Shown here: positions 45,880 to 54,806 of the stretch, piece after piece | How the letters are laid out: each line of letters begins with the position of its first letter | Position numbering within the stretch: position 1 is the first letter of the stretch | Assembly: GCF_024666525.1 (NCBI RefSeq) | Contig: NZ_CP088294.1 | Coordinates: 1,054,001 to 1,118,000 of the forward strand | Length of the DNA: 64,000 bases | Source of the DNA: Pseudomonas sp. J452 | Lineage (GTDB): Bacteria; Pseudomonadota; Gammaproteobacteria; Pseudomonadales; Pseudomonadaceae | Direction: 5' to 3' | The notes under the pieces: generated by a model | What the model was told of the DNA's origin: nothing | What the model saw: the letters and a program-made list of their open reading frames with translations, nothing else | Databases searched by the model: none | Program-made: the position numbers and the translations under genes

Positions 45880-46887
45880 ATGCCTCACTGGAAACCGCAC
45901 TTCCAGCGCCTGCTCGCCCTGCTGCAGCGCTACCCCGGCCTAATCGCCGCCTTCGGCTTCTGCTCCGGCGTGGCCAGCTTCATCCTGGTCGATCGCCAGG
46001 AGGGCGTGGGCCGGGTGATCGCCGTGCTGATGCTGCTGAGCTGGGCCTGGCTGCTGCTCGAAGGCCTGCTCACGCGCAGCGCGGCGCGCTGGCTGGGGCT
46101 GGAGATGCCGCCCAAGCTGCTGCGCTACCTGACCCAGCTGATCCACCAGGAAAGCCTGTTCTTCGTCCTGCCGTTCTTCTTCATCACCACCGCCTGGAAC
46201 AGCGGCCAGCTGGTGTTCACCAGCCTGCTCGGCCTCGCCGCCCTGCTGGCGATCACCGACCCGCTCTACTACAAGTGGCTGGCCGCGCGGCGCTGGCTGT
46301 ACCTGAGCTACCACACCCTGACCCTGTTCGCCGTGCTGCTTACCGCGCTGCCGCTGCTGCTGCAGCAGACCACCGCCGAGAGCTACCGCCTGGCCCTCGG
46401 TATTGCCCTGCTGCTGGCCGTGCCGAGCCTGGCCAGCGCACTGCTGCTGCACAACTGGCGGCGCTGGCTGGCGATGTTTGGCCTGATTGCCACGCTGGGG
46501 GTCGGTGGCTGGCTGGCACGGCCGTGGATTCCGCCGGCCACCCTGTGGCTGACCGAAGTGGCGGTGAGCGCCGAACTGCACCAGCGCACCCCCGGGCGTA
46601 GCCTGCAGCAGGTCAGCGTGCAGCAGCTGCGCAGCCAGGGCCTGTACGCCTACACCGCGATCAGCGCACCGCGCGGGCTGAACGAGCGCATCTACCACGT
46701 TTGGCGGCATGCCGGCGTGGAGGTCGACCGCATCGCCCTGGATATCAACGGCGGACGCAAGGGCGGCTACCGCTCCTGGACGCACAAGCGCAACTTCCCC
46801 GAAGTGGTGGTCGGTAACTGGCAGGTGCAGGTGGTGACCGAGACCGGTCAGCAGATCGGCGTGCTGCGCTTCCGGGTCAGCGAGTGA
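45880..46887 (+). CDS. DUF5924/DUF2914-type membrane protein
   Basis: A 335-residue protein. The first 215 residues contain six or seven hydrophobic segments beginning FGFCSGVASFILVDR; the last 110 residues form a soluble domain of the DUF2914 kind (ISAPRGLNERIYHVWRHAG, DRIALDINGGRKGGYRSWTHKR, WQVQVVTETGQQIGVLRFRV). Such proteins are common in Pseudomonas and Vibrio, with no known function. The C-terminal domain is probably periplasmic. It faces the alx-type gene across about 200 bases of shared promoter region and is followed by a REP-like palindrome. Confidence 0.78.
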   Translation: MPHWKPHFQRLLALLQRYPGLIAAFGFCSGVASFILVDRQEGVGRVIAVLMLLSWAWLLLEGLLTRSAARWLGLEMPPKLLRYLTQLIHQESLFFVLPFFFITTAWNSGQLVFTSLLGLAALLAITDPLYYKWLAARRWLYLSYHTLTLFAVLLTALPLLLQQTTAESYRLALGIALLLAVPSLASALLLHNWRRWLAMFGLIATLGVGGWLARPWIPPATLWLTEVAVSAELHQRTPGRSLQQVSVQQLRSQGLYAYTAISAPRGLNERIYHVWRHAGVEVDRIALDINGGRKGGYRSWTHKRNFPEVVVGNWQVQVVTETGQQIGVLRFRVSE

Positions 46888-46928
46888 GCGGCACGGCGCG
46901 GGATCCTGGCGGTGCTGGGCCATGAACC

Positions 46929-46989
46929 GGTAGCCCGGACTTCAGTCCGGGGCACGTCTGCCAGCTCCCGGACTGAAGTCCGGGCTACC
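46929..46989. repeat. REP-like inverted repeat, GTAGCCCGGACT type
   Basis: GGTAGCCCGGACTTCAGTCC opens the element and GGACTGAAGTCCGGGCTACC closes it; the centre is 21 bases. The arms are perfectly complementary over 20 bases. It lies between convergent genes. Confidence 0.9.
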
Positions 46990-47021
46990 GCGCGACAACT
47001 CAACAGATCGTACACAGGCTC

Positions 47022-48638
47022 CTACAGGCGGAAGCGCTGCACCATGCCATTCAGGTCACTGGCCAGGTGCGCCAGCTGATCGCTGGCCACCGAGGTTTGG
47101 TGGGCGCCGGTGGCATTCTGCGAGGCGATATCGCGGATGGCCACCAGGTTGCGATCCACCTCGCGAGCCACCTGGGCCTGTTCTTCAGCGGCACTGGCGA
47201 TCACCAGGTTCATCTCGTTGATCTGGCTGATGCGCGCGGAAATCACCTCCAATGCGCTGTCCGCCTCGCCGGCCATGCTCTGGCTGCGCAGCGCATATTC
47301 GCTGCTCTGCTGCATGGCATTGACCGACTCCTGGCTGGCGTTCTGGATCGCGCTGATCATCCGCTCGATTTCCTGGGTCGAGGTCTGCGTGCGCTGGGCC
47401 AATGCCCTGACTTCGTCGGCGACCACAGCAAAACCACGGCCCTGATCACCAGCACGCGCCGCCTCGATGGCGGCATTCAGCGCCAGCAGGTTGGTCTGTT
47501 CGGCGATGGTGCGGATCACTTCCAGCACCCGACCGATGGCGATGGCTTCTTCGGCCAGGGTGGCGATGGTGTCTGAGGTGTGCTGCAGGCGCTGACTGAG
47601 CTGCTCGATGGTGCTGCGCGTGGTGCTGACCTGTTGCCGGCCGCTCAACGCGGTCTGCTCGGCATCGCGCGAGGAATCGGAGGTGTGGTTGGCGTTGCGC
47701 GCCACCTCGTCGACCGCCGCCGACATCTCGGTCACCGCGGTGGCGGCCATCTCGATTTCGTCGTTCTGTCGGGTGATGCCGCGCGACGATTCCTCGGTCA
47801 CCGCATGCAGCTGCTCGGCCGCCGAGGCCAGCTGCACCGCCGCGCCCTGGATGCCTTGCAGGGTCTCGCGCAGGTTCTCCTGCATGAGCTTGAAGGACTC
47901 CTGCACATCACTGATCTCGTCATGCCCGCTGACATTCACCGGCAAGGTCAGGTCGCCGCCGGCATTGCGCGCCACCACTTCGCGCAGCTCGCTCAGACGC
48001 AGGTTGATGCCACGGCTCATCATCCAGGCCTGCAGGCCGCCGCCGAGCAGGATCACCAGCAACAACACGCTGATCAGGGTGAAGCTGCGCTGGTACACGG
48101 CCATCCCGTCGTTGTACTTGCGCTCGGACTCCTGCAGTTGCACCTCGATCAGTTTGGAAAACTGCTCGGAGAGCGGGTCGATGCGCGGGTACAGCTCCTT
48201 GGCCGTATAGGTCGCCAGGGCCTCGCCATCGCTGTCGCGCAGGATCGTCTTGAGCCGTTGCAACGGATCACGCGCGGCCTGCATCAGCGGCTCGATCTGG
48301 GCGATCAGCTGCTGTTCCTCGGCGATCAGTTGGGTCTGCTTGTAGGCCTGCCAGATCGTGGCGATCTTGCTCTCGGCCTCCTCCACCTGGCGCAGCGCCT
48401 CGGCAGGGGTGATCCCGCCATTGCGCGCCTTGTGGCTGGCATCGACGATATTCACCGCGTAGAGGTCGGCGATCACCTTGAGGTCGCGCAGTGGCACCAC
48501 GCGGTCCAGGTAAACGCTGTTGAGGTCGGCCAGCACGCCGCGCAGGCCATGCAGGCCGCTGACACCTATAGCCAGGCTGCCCGCCATCATCAGGACGATG
48601 AGGACGAACAACCTTGTCCGAATAGTCCAATTTTTCAT
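47022..48638 (-). CDS. Methyl-accepting chemotaxis protein, 4HB type (copy A)
   Basis: A 538-residue transmembrane chemoreceptor. One membrane helix near residues 9-30, a four-helix-bundle periplasmic sensor (about 32-185), a second helix (about 190-208), a HAMP domain, then the signalling domain with [20 protein letters not shown] and [19 protein letters not shown]. The final VQRFRL lacks a CheR-binding pentapeptide. The 3' 860 bases are almost the same as those of the chemoreceptor at 51722, while the sensor halves are unrelated, so one signalling domain was copied. It lies just downstream of, and on the same strand as, the flavohaemoglobin gene. Confidence 0.92.
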   Translation of the reverse strand: MKNWTIRTRLFVLIVLMMAGSLAIGVSGLHGLRGVLADLNSVYLDRVVPLRDLKVIADLYAVNIVDASHKARNGGITPAEALRQVEEAESKIATIWQAYKQTQLIAEEQQLIAQIEPLMQAARDPLQRLKTILRDSDGEALATYTAKELYPRIDPLSEQFSKLIEVQLQESERKYNDGMAVYQRSFTLISVLLLVILLGGGLQAWMMSRGINLRLSELREVVARNAGGDLTLPVNVSGHDEISDVQESFKLMQENLRETLQGIQGAAVQLASAAEQLHAVTEESSRGITRQNDEIEMAATAVTEMSAAVDEVARNANHTSDSSRDAEQTALSGRQQVSTTRSTIEQLSQRLQHTSDTIATLAEEAIAIGRVLEVIRTIAEQTNLLALNAAIEAARAGDQGRGFAVVADEVRALAQRTQTSTQEIERMISAIQNASQESVNAMQQSSEYALRSQSMAGEADSALEVISARISQINEMNLVIASAAEEQAQVAREVDRNLVAIRDIASQNATGAHQTSVASDQLAHLASDLNGMVQRFRL

Positions 48639-48743
48639 GGTCGGTCACCCGCTGTCACGACTGGCGTATGCCTAGGTAAACGATAGTCGTAAATTGCCAG
48701 CAGTGCCCGGCCGCCGCGGGCTGCAGACGGCCGGGAGCGACCT

Positions 48744-49925
48744 TCAGGCGTCCAGCGCGGCGGCCGGGCCGAAGAACTCGTAGCGGGTCTGGGCGGGGGG
48801 CACGCCCAGCTCGCGCAGCTGACGCTTGAGCTGGGCCATAAATGGCTTGGGCCCGAGGAAATAGGCATCCACGTCGCGCTCGGCCGGCAGCCAGGCCTGC
48901 AGCTGTTCGCGGCTGAGGCGGCCGTAGGCGTGGCCGCCGTCGTTGGCGCGCGGCTCCTCGAAGCAGTAGAAGCGCTGCAGCTGCGGATGCTGCGCGGCCA
49001 GCGCGTCGACCCGCGCGGCGAAGGCCTGTACCCCAGCATGCCGCGCGCAGTGGATAAAGCGGATCGGCCGGCCGCTGTGCACCGCGCTTTCCAGCATGGC
49101 CAGCAGCGGGGTAATGCCGACCCCGGCGCTGATCAGCAGCAGCGGCTTGCGCGACGGGGTCAGGCTGAAATCACCGGCAGGGGCGAACAGCTCCAGCTCG
49201 TCACCCAGCTGCACCTGGTCGTGCAGGTAGTTGGAGACCAGGCCACCGGCCTCGCGTTTGACGCTGATGCGGTACTCGCAGCCATTCGGCGCGGCCGACA
49301 GCGAATAGTTGCGGCGCACTTCCTCGCCATTCAGCAACAGGCGCAGGCCGATGTACTGGCCGGGAATGAAGTCGACCACGGCGCCACCATCGCTCGGCTG
49401 CAGATGGAACGAGGTGATTTCCTCGCTCTCCGCCACCTTGCTCACCACACGGAACAGCCGACCGCCGCGCCAGCCGCCGGGGGCGCGCGCGGTGGCGGCA
49501 TACACCTCTTCCTCGGCGCCGATCAGCAGCTCGGCCAGCTGGCCATAGGCGGCGGCCCAGGCGTCGATCACTGCGTCGGTGGCGATTTCCGCGCCAAGCA
49601 CTTCGCGGATCGCCCGCAACAGGCAGTTGCCGACGATCGGGTAGTGCTCGGGGAGGATCTGCAGCGACACGTGCTTGTTGACGATCTGCCCCACCAGCGG
49701 GCCGAGCTCCTGCAGACGGTCGATATGCTTGGCGTACATCAGCACGCCGTTGGCCAGGGCACGTGGCTGGTCGCCGCTGGCCTGGTGAGCCTGGTTGAAC
49801 AGCGGACGCACCTCGGGGTACTCGCCGAGCATCAGGCGGTAGAAGTGGCTGGTCAGGGCTTCGCCACCACTTTCCAGCAGCGGCACGGTGGCTTTGATGA
49901 TCGCGGTTTGTTCGCCAGACAGCAT
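48744..49925 (-). CDS. hmp: Flavohaemoglobin nitric oxide dioxygenase
   Basis: A 393-residue enzyme that turns NO and O2 into nitrate using NAD(P)H. The globin domain (1-138) has the family's residues Tyr29, Gln53, Leu57 and haem-ligating His85 in NKHVSLQI. The FAD-binding domain follows (RRNYSLSAAPN near 210), then the NAD-binding part (LLLISAGVGITPLLAML near 265, and YFLGPKPFM). AAGGAG lies six bases before the start. It is divergent from a NorR-type activator gene across 154 bases that hold a sigma-54-like promoter and two GT-N7-AC sites. This arrangement is the fhp-fhpR pair known from P. aeruginosa; NO detoxification is the expected role. Confidence 0.95.
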   Translation of the reverse strand: MLSGEQTAIIKATVPLLESGGEALTSHFYRLMLGEYPEVRPLFNQAHQASGDQPRALANGVLMYAKHIDRLQELGPLVGQIVNKHVSLQILPEHYPIVGNCLLRAIREVLGAEIATDAVIDAWAAAYGQLAELLIGAEEEVYAATARAPGGWRGGRLFRVVSKVAESEEITSFHLQPSDGGAVVDFIPGQYIGLRLLLNGEEVRRNYSLSAAPNGCEYRISVKREAGGLVSNYLHDQVQLGDELELFAPAGDFSLTPSRKPLLLISAGVGITPLLAMLESAVHSGRPIRFIHCARHAGVQAFAARVDALAAQHPQLQRFYCFEEPRANDGGHAYGRLSREQLQAWLPAERDVDAYFLGPKPFMAQLKRQLRELGVPPAQTRYEFFGPAAALDA

Positions 49926-49971
49926 GGGTAACTCCTTGATTGCACGCAGGTTTGCTTTCTACCCAGAACAT

Positions 49972-49987
49972 TCCACGAAACGTGCCA
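49972..49987 (-). promoter_or_regulatory. Sigma-54-type promoter for hmp
   Basis: On the minus strand the sequence reads TGGCACGTTTCGTGGA. The -24 element TGGCACG is perfect with the correct spacing to a -12 element, which is GTGGA instead of TTGCA, losing the usual C. It lies about 47 bases before the hmp ATG. Confidence 0.6.
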
Positions 49988-50028
49988 GTTATTTGCCCTA
50001 TATAAATCAGTAACTTATAAGCTATGTT

Positions 50029-50065
50029 GTGTTTTAGACATCAAAGCATTCGCTGTCATTTCGAC
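50029..50065. promoter_or_regulatory. Candidate NorR-type enhancer sites
   Basis: Two sites fit the NorR core GT-N7-AC: GTGTTTTAGAC at 50029-50039 and GTCATTTCGAC at 50055-50065. The second sits in a longer dyad, CTGTCATTTCGACAG. They lie 40-95 bases upstream of the sigma-54-type promoter for hmp, the usual position for an enhancer. Confidence 0.55.
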
Positions 50066-50079
50066 AGCACGGAGTCATC

Positions 50080-51630
50080 ATGACTACACAGTCACTGCTC
50101 CAGGCGCTGCTGCCGCTGGTCGACGACCTCAGCCGCGAATTGAGCGAGGGCGAACGCTACCGCCGCCTGCTAAGCGCCCTGCGCACGCTGATCCCCTGCG
50201 ATGCCAGCGCCCTGCTGCGCCTGGACGGCGAGCAGCTGATCCCGCTGGCGGTGGACGGCCTCAGTGCCGACACCCTCGGCCGGCGCTTTCTGCTTAGCGA
50301 GCACCCGCGCTTCCAGGCCCTGCTGGCCAACCCGCGGCCGACTCGCTTCGCCGCCGACAGCGGCCTGCCCGACCCTTACGACGGCCTGGTCGAGGAACAC
50401 AGCGGCCAGCTGGAAGTGCACGACTGCCTGGGTTGCCCACTTTTTATCGACGAGCAGCCCTGGGGCCTGCTGACCCTCGACAGCCTCGACCCGGCGCGCT
50501 TTGCGCAGAGCGATCTGGACAACCTGGAAACCTTCGCCCGCCTGGCCGCCGCTAGCGTGCGCGCCAGTGGCCGCCTGCTCAACCTGAGCCGGCGCGCCGA
50601 TGCCGAGCACCAGTTGGCCGAGCGCTACCGGCAGATGGCCGGGCAAACCGCGCCCGCCGAGCTGATCGGCCAGAGCGCCGCGCACCAGCGCCTGCTGGCG
50701 GAAATCGACACGGTGGCCGGCAGCGACCTGACCGTGCTGATCGGCGGCGAAACCGGGGTCGGCAAGGAGCTGGTGGCACAGGCGCTGCACGCCCGTTCGC
50801 TGCGCGCCGCGCAGCCGTTGATCAGCCTCAACTGTGCGGCACTGCCGGAAGCCCTGGTGGAAAGCGAACTGTTCGGCCATGTGCGCGGCGCCTTCTCCGG
50901 CGCCCACAGTGAACGCAGCGGCAAGTTCGAGCTGGCCGATGGCGGCACCCTGCTGCTCGACGAAGTCGGCGAGCTGCCGCTGGCGGTGCAGGCCAAGCTG
51001 CTGCGGGTGCTGCAGAGCGGCCAGCTGCAGCGCCTCGGTTCCGATCGCGAGCACCGGGTGGATGTGCGCATCCTCGCCGCGAGCAACCGCGACCTGGCCG
51101 AGGAAGTGCGCGCCGGACGCTTCCGTGCCGACCTCTACCACCGCCTGAGCGTCTATCCGCTGCGGGTTCCTCCGCTGCGCGAACGCGGCCGCGACGTGTT
51201 GCTGCTGGCCGGCTTCTTCCTCGAACAGAACCGCGCGCGCCTCAACCTGCACAGCCTGCGCCTGACCAGCGAGGCCCAGGCCGCGCTGCTGGCCCACGCC
51301 TGGCCGGGCAATGTGCGCGAGCTGGAACACCTGATCGGCCGCGCCGCGCTCAAGGCCCTGGCGCGCCAGGCGCAGCGCCCGCGCATTCTCAGCCTGGAAG
51401 TGGCCGACCTCGATCTGCTGCCGGTAGCCAGCGCCCCCGTCAGCAGCCCGAGCCTGGCGCCCGGCAGCAGCGCCGCCGTCGACCTGCGCCTGGCCGTGGA
51501 CGCCTACCAGCGCCAGCTGATCCAGGCCGCGCGGCAGCGCCAGCAGGGCAACTGGGCCGCCACCGCCCGCGAGCTGGGCCTGGACCGCGCCAACCTGCAT
51601 CGGTTGGCCACCCGTCTGGGGCTGAAGTAG
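50080..51630 (+). CDS. norR: NorR-type sigma-54 NO-responsive activator
   Basis: A 516-residue sigma-54-dependent activator. The GAF sensor domain (about 20-165) contains HDCLGCPL with His114 and Cys116 in the position of the residues that hold the non-haem iron in NorR. The AAA+ domain has Walker A GETGVGKE at 223-230, and a C-terminal Fis-type HTH ends the protein (NWAATARELGLDRANLHRLA). The sigma-54 contact loop is GAFSGA (270-275) instead of GAFTGA. It is divergent from hmp, so it should activate hmp when NO binds the GAF iron; it corresponds to FhpR. It is followed by a palindromic repeat and a chemoreceptor gene. Confidence 0.92.
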   Translation: MTTQSLLQALLPLVDDLSRELSEGERYRRLLSALRTLIPCDASALLRLDGEQLIPLAVDGLSADTLGRRFLLSEHPRFQALLANPRPTRFAADSGLPDPYDGLVEEHSGQLEVHDCLGCPLFIDEQPWGLLTLDSLDPARFAQSDLDNLETFARLAAASVRASGRLLNLSRRADAEHQLAERYRQMAGQTAPAELIGQSAAHQRLLAEIDTVAGSDLTVLIGGETGVGKELVAQALHARSLRAAQPLISLNCAALPEALVESELFGHVRGAFSGAHSERSGKFELADGGTLLLDEVGELPLAVQAKLLRVLQSGQLQRLGSDREHRVDVRILAASNRDLAEEVRAGRFRADLYHRLSVYPLRVPPLRERGRDVLLLAGFFLEQNRARLNLHSLRLTSEAQAALLAHAWPGNVRELEHLIGRAALKALARQAQRPRILSLEVADLDLLPVASAPVSSPSLAPGSSAAVDLRLAVDAYQRQLIQAARQRQQGNWAATARELGLDRANLHRLATRLGLK

Positions 51631-51638
51631 GGAAAGTG

Positions 51639-51693
51639 CCCCGGATTGCATCTGGCTACAACACGGGCCTGCGTAGCCCGGATGCAATCCGGG
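51639..51693. repeat. REP-like inverted repeat, GTAGCCCGGAT type
   Basis: CCCCGGATTGCATCTGGCTAC faces GTAGCCCGGATGCAATCCGG after 13 bases. It lies between the convergent regulator and chemoreceptor genes. A degenerate relative is at 22431-22490. Confidence 0.85.
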
Positions 51694-51721
51694 AAAGCTG
51701 CTGCGGGGTCGCGGGCCGCTG

Positions 51722-53332
51722 CTACAGGCGGAAGCGTTGCACCATGCCGTTGAGGTCGCTGGCCAGGCGCGCCAGCTCGTCGCTGGCCACCGAGGTCTGG
51801 TGCGCGCCGGTGGCGTTCTGCGCGGCGATATCGCGGATCGCCACCAGGTTACGATCCACCTCGCGGGCCACCTGGGCCTGCTCCTCGGCGGCGCTGGCAA
51901 TCACCAGGTTCATCTCGTTGATCAGGCTGACCCGCTGGGCAATCACTTCCAGGGCACTGTCCGCCTCGCTGGCCATGTCGCTGCTGCGGCTGGCGTACTC
52001 GCTGCTCTGGCCCATGGCATCCACCGACTCGCGGCTGGCGCTCTGGATCGCACTGATCATCCGCTCGATTTCCTGGGTCGAGGTCTGCGTGCGCTGGGCC
52101 AGGGCACGCACCTCGTCGGCGACCACGGCGAAACCGCGACCCTGATCACCGGCGCGCGCCGCCTCGATGGCGGCATTCAGCGCCAGCAGGTTGGTCTGTT
52201 CGGCGATGGTGCGGATCACTTCCAGCACGCGGCCGATGGCGATGGCTTCCTCGGCCAGGCGGGTGATGGTGGTCGAAGTGTGCTGCAGGCGCTGGCTGAG
52301 CTGCTCGATGGTGCTGCGTGTGGTACTGACCTTCTGCCGCCCGGCCTCGGCAGTCTCTTCCGCCTCACGCGAGGAGTCGGAGGTGTGGTTGGCGTTGCGC
52401 GCCACCTCATCCACCGCCGCCGACATCTCGGTCACTGCCGTGGCGGCCATCTCGATTTCGTCGTTCTGCCGGGTGATGCCCCTGGACGAGTCTTCGGTGA
52501 CCGCGTGCAGCTCTTCAGCCGCCGAGGCCAGCTGGGTGGCCGAGTTCTGGATGCTCTGCAGGGTCTCGCGCAGGGTGTTCTGCATGCCGCCGAGCGAACG
52601 CTGCACCTGGGTTACCTCGTCGGCACCCTCGGCGCTGACCGGCTGGGTGAGGTCGCCGCCGGCGATACGCTGCGCCGACTCGGCCAGCTGCGCCAGCGGC
52701 TGGGTGATGCTGCGACTGAGCAGCCAGGCGGCCAGCATGGTGAACAGCACGCTGGCCGCGAGAATCAGGCTGAAGATCCAGGTGGCGTTGTCGGCATTCT
52801 TTTCCGCGCGCGTGCCGGCAGCCGCCGCGCCACGATTGTTCAGCTCGATCAGCTTGTCCAGGGCCGTGGCCAGTTCACCGAAGCGGGCCTCCGATTCCTC
52901 GGCCGCGGCCTGATCCAGCTGGCCAGCGCGCACACTGGCAACCACCTTGGCCAGAGCGGCCTCGTAGGCCAGGCTCTTGTTGTGGTAATCGCCGAACAGA
53001 CGCCGGTCTTCGTCATCGATGATGGTGTCTTCGTAGGCCTTGTCGTAGCCGGTCACCCGCTCGCGAATCGCCTTGGCCTCGGCGCTGAGGCGCTGGTCAT
53101 TCTGCGGATGGGCTATCAGCTCATACTCGGCCTGGCGCAAGCCCAGGCGCTCGGACTTGATCTTGGCCATCAGGTCGAGGCCGAGCATCCACACATCCTT
53201 CACCTCCAGCAGATCGCTGCGCAGGCTGGACATCTGGCTGAGCGCGACCCCACCGGTCGCCAGGAGGATCAGGGTGAGCACACCGAAACCAATCAAGTTG
53301 CGCAGACCGACACTGACGGAACGCAGAAGCAT
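51722..53332 (-). CDS. Methyl-accepting chemotaxis protein (copy B)
   Basis: A 536-residue chemoreceptor with membrane helices near 10-32 and 188-210, a periplasmic helical sensor of the 4HB type between them (rich in Glu, Arg, Ala), HAMP (SITQPLAQLAESAQRIAGGDL) and a signalling domain with [20 protein letters not shown]. From LRETLQSIQNSA to the C-terminus it is nearly the same as the receptor at 47022 in protein and DNA, while the sensors differ, so it detects something else. It is transcribed toward the hmp/norR pair, downstream of the SpmA/B-like gene by 84 bases. The signal is unknown. Confidence 0.92.
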   Translation of the reverse strand: MLLRSVSVGLRNLIGFGVLTLILLATGGVALSQMSSLRSDLLEVKDVWMLGLDLMAKIKSERLGLRQAEYELIAHPQNDQRLSAEAKAIRERVTGYDKAYEDTIIDDEDRRLFGDYHNKSLAYEAALAKVVASVRAGQLDQAAAEESEARFGELATALDKLIELNNRGAAAAGTRAEKNADNATWIFSLILAASVLFTMLAAWLLSRSITQPLAQLAESAQRIAGGDLTQPVSAEGADEVTQVQRSLGGMQNTLRETLQSIQNSATQLASAAEELHAVTEDSSRGITRQNDEIEMAATAVTEMSAAVDEVARNANHTSDSSREAEETAEAGRQKVSTTRSTIEQLSQRLQHTSTTITRLAEEAIAIGRVLEVIRTIAEQTNLLALNAAIEAARAGDQGRGFAVVADEVRALAQRTQTSTQEIERMISAIQSASRESVDAMGQSSEYASRSSDMASEADSALEVIAQRVSLINEMNLVIASAAEEQAQVAREVDRNLVAIRDIAAQNATGAHQTSVASDELARLASDLNGMVQRFRL

Positions 53333-53416
53333 GAGCCGCTACTCCAAGAGACACAGGGGTTGTGTCGGGTTAGCGTCAGTATTGGCCGGATATTTAGCGG
53401 ACGCGGAAAACTTCTT

Positions 53417-54643
53417 TCAGCCGAAGAACCAGTAGCACACCGCAATGGCCGCCAGCACCCCGGCCAGGTCGGCGACCAACGCGCAGCCCACCGCATGACG
53501 GGCACGCTGGATGCCGACCGCGCCGAAGTACACGGCCAGCACATAGAAGGTGGTCTCGGTACTGCCCTGGATGGTCGCCGCGACCAGGGCCGGGAAGCTG
53601 TCGACGCCATGGGTCTGCATGGTCTCGATCAGCATGGCGCGCGCCGCGCTGCCGGAGAACGGCTTGACCAGGGCGGTGGGCAGGGCATCGACGAAGCGGG
53701 TGTCCCAGCCCAGCCACTCGATCAGGCTGCGGATGCCGTCCAGGCCAAAGTCCAGGGCACCGGAGGCACGCAGCACGCCGATCGCGCAGAGCATGGCAAC
53801 CAGGTAGGGCAGTAGGCTCTTGGCCACGTCGAAGCCTTCCTTCGCTCCTTCGACGAAGGTTTCGTAGACCGGCACCTTGCGCAGCCAGCCGACCAGCAGG
53901 AACAGCAGAATCAGGCCGAACAGCACCAGGTTGCCGAGCAACGACGACAGCGCCGCCAGGGCCGTGGCGGACAGCCCGCCGAGCAGGGCCATGAAGCCGC
54001 CCAATAACAAGGCTCCAGGAATCAGGTAGGCCAGCACTACCGGGTCCCACAGGCGCAGGCGCTGCATCAGCGCCACCGCCAGCAGGCCGGCCAGGGTCGA
54101 GGCGCTGGTGGCCAGGAGGATCGGCAGGAATACCAGGGTCGGGTCGTCGGCGCCCTGCTGCACGCGGTACATGAAGATCGACACCGGCAACAGGGTCAGC
54201 GACGAGGCGTTGAGCACCAGGAAGAGAATCTGCGCGTTGCTCGCCACCGTGGCGCTGGGATTGAGCTCCTGCAGGGCCTTCATCGCCTTGAGGCCGATCG
54301 GCGTGGCGGCGTTGTCCAGGCCCAGGCCGTTGGCGGCGAAGTTGAGGGTAATGAAGCCAAGCGCCGGATGGCCACGCGGTACATCCGGCATCAGCCGCGC
54401 GAACAGCGGGCCGAGGGCACGGCCGAGCAGGTCGACCAGGCCGGCTTTCTCGGCAATGCGCAGAAAACCCAGCCACAGGGTCAGGGTGCCAAACAGCACC
54501 ACCATCAGCTCCACCGAGACCTTGGCCATGGCGAACAGGCTCTCGACCATGGCCGCCCACACCGCCACATCGCCGCCCATCCAGCGCACCAGCGCGGCGA
54601 GTGTCGCCACCACGAAGAATCCCAGCCACAGGCCATTGAGCAT
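53417..54643 (-). CDS. Fused SpmA/SpmB-like nucleoside-recognition membrane protein
   Basis: A 408-residue membrane protein with about ten helices and two Gate (nucleoside recognition) domains. The first half resembles SpmA (LWLGFLRIAEKAGL, ITLNFAANGLGLDNAATPIGLKAM), the second SpmB (KEGFDVAKSLLPYLVAMLCAIGVLRASG, VDSFPALVAATIQGSTETTFYVLAVYFGAVGI). In sporulating bacteria these are two genes for spore maturation; here they are one gene in a non-sporulator, so the role is probably transport of a small molecule. It starts close to the divergent DUF3313 gene (163 bases). No terminator follows before the chemoreceptor gene. Confidence 0.88.
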   Translation of the reverse strand: MLNGLWLGFFVVATLAALVRWMGGDVAVWAAMVESLFAMAKVSVELMVVLFGTLTLWLGFLRIAEKAGLVDLLGRALGPLFARLMPDVPRGHPALGFITLNFAANGLGLDNAATPIGLKAMKALQELNPSATVASNAQILFLVLNASSLTLLPVSIFMYRVQQGADDPTLVFLPILLATSASTLAGLLAVALMQRLRLWDPVVLAYLIPGALLLGGFMALLGGLSATALAALSSLLGNLVLFGLILLFLLVGWLRKVPVYETFVEGAKEGFDVAKSLLPYLVAMLCAIGVLRASGALDFGLDGIRSLIEWLGWDTRFVDALPTALVKPFSGSAARAMLIETMQTHGVDSFPALVAATIQGSTETTFYVLAVYFGAVGIQRARHAVGCALVADLAGVLAAIAVCYWFFG

Positions 54644-54806
54644 TGCTTACCCCCCAATCAATGGCGGCGATGATAGCGGCAGCTGCGGACAGCGGTCACC
54701 TGCGCGACGGCAATCGACGGCACGCTGCATAAAACTGCAAGCAAGCTCGGCCACACTGCTGATAGTGTCTAAAGTTAATGCGTTTCCCGACCCTAGGAGT
54801 ACATGG

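Noticed and set aside
54108..54806. Upstream extension of the DUF3313 frame, opposite the SpmA/B-like gene.
   Set aside because: The lipoprotein signal, lipobox and AGGAG site place the start at 54807; the extension is antisense sequence.
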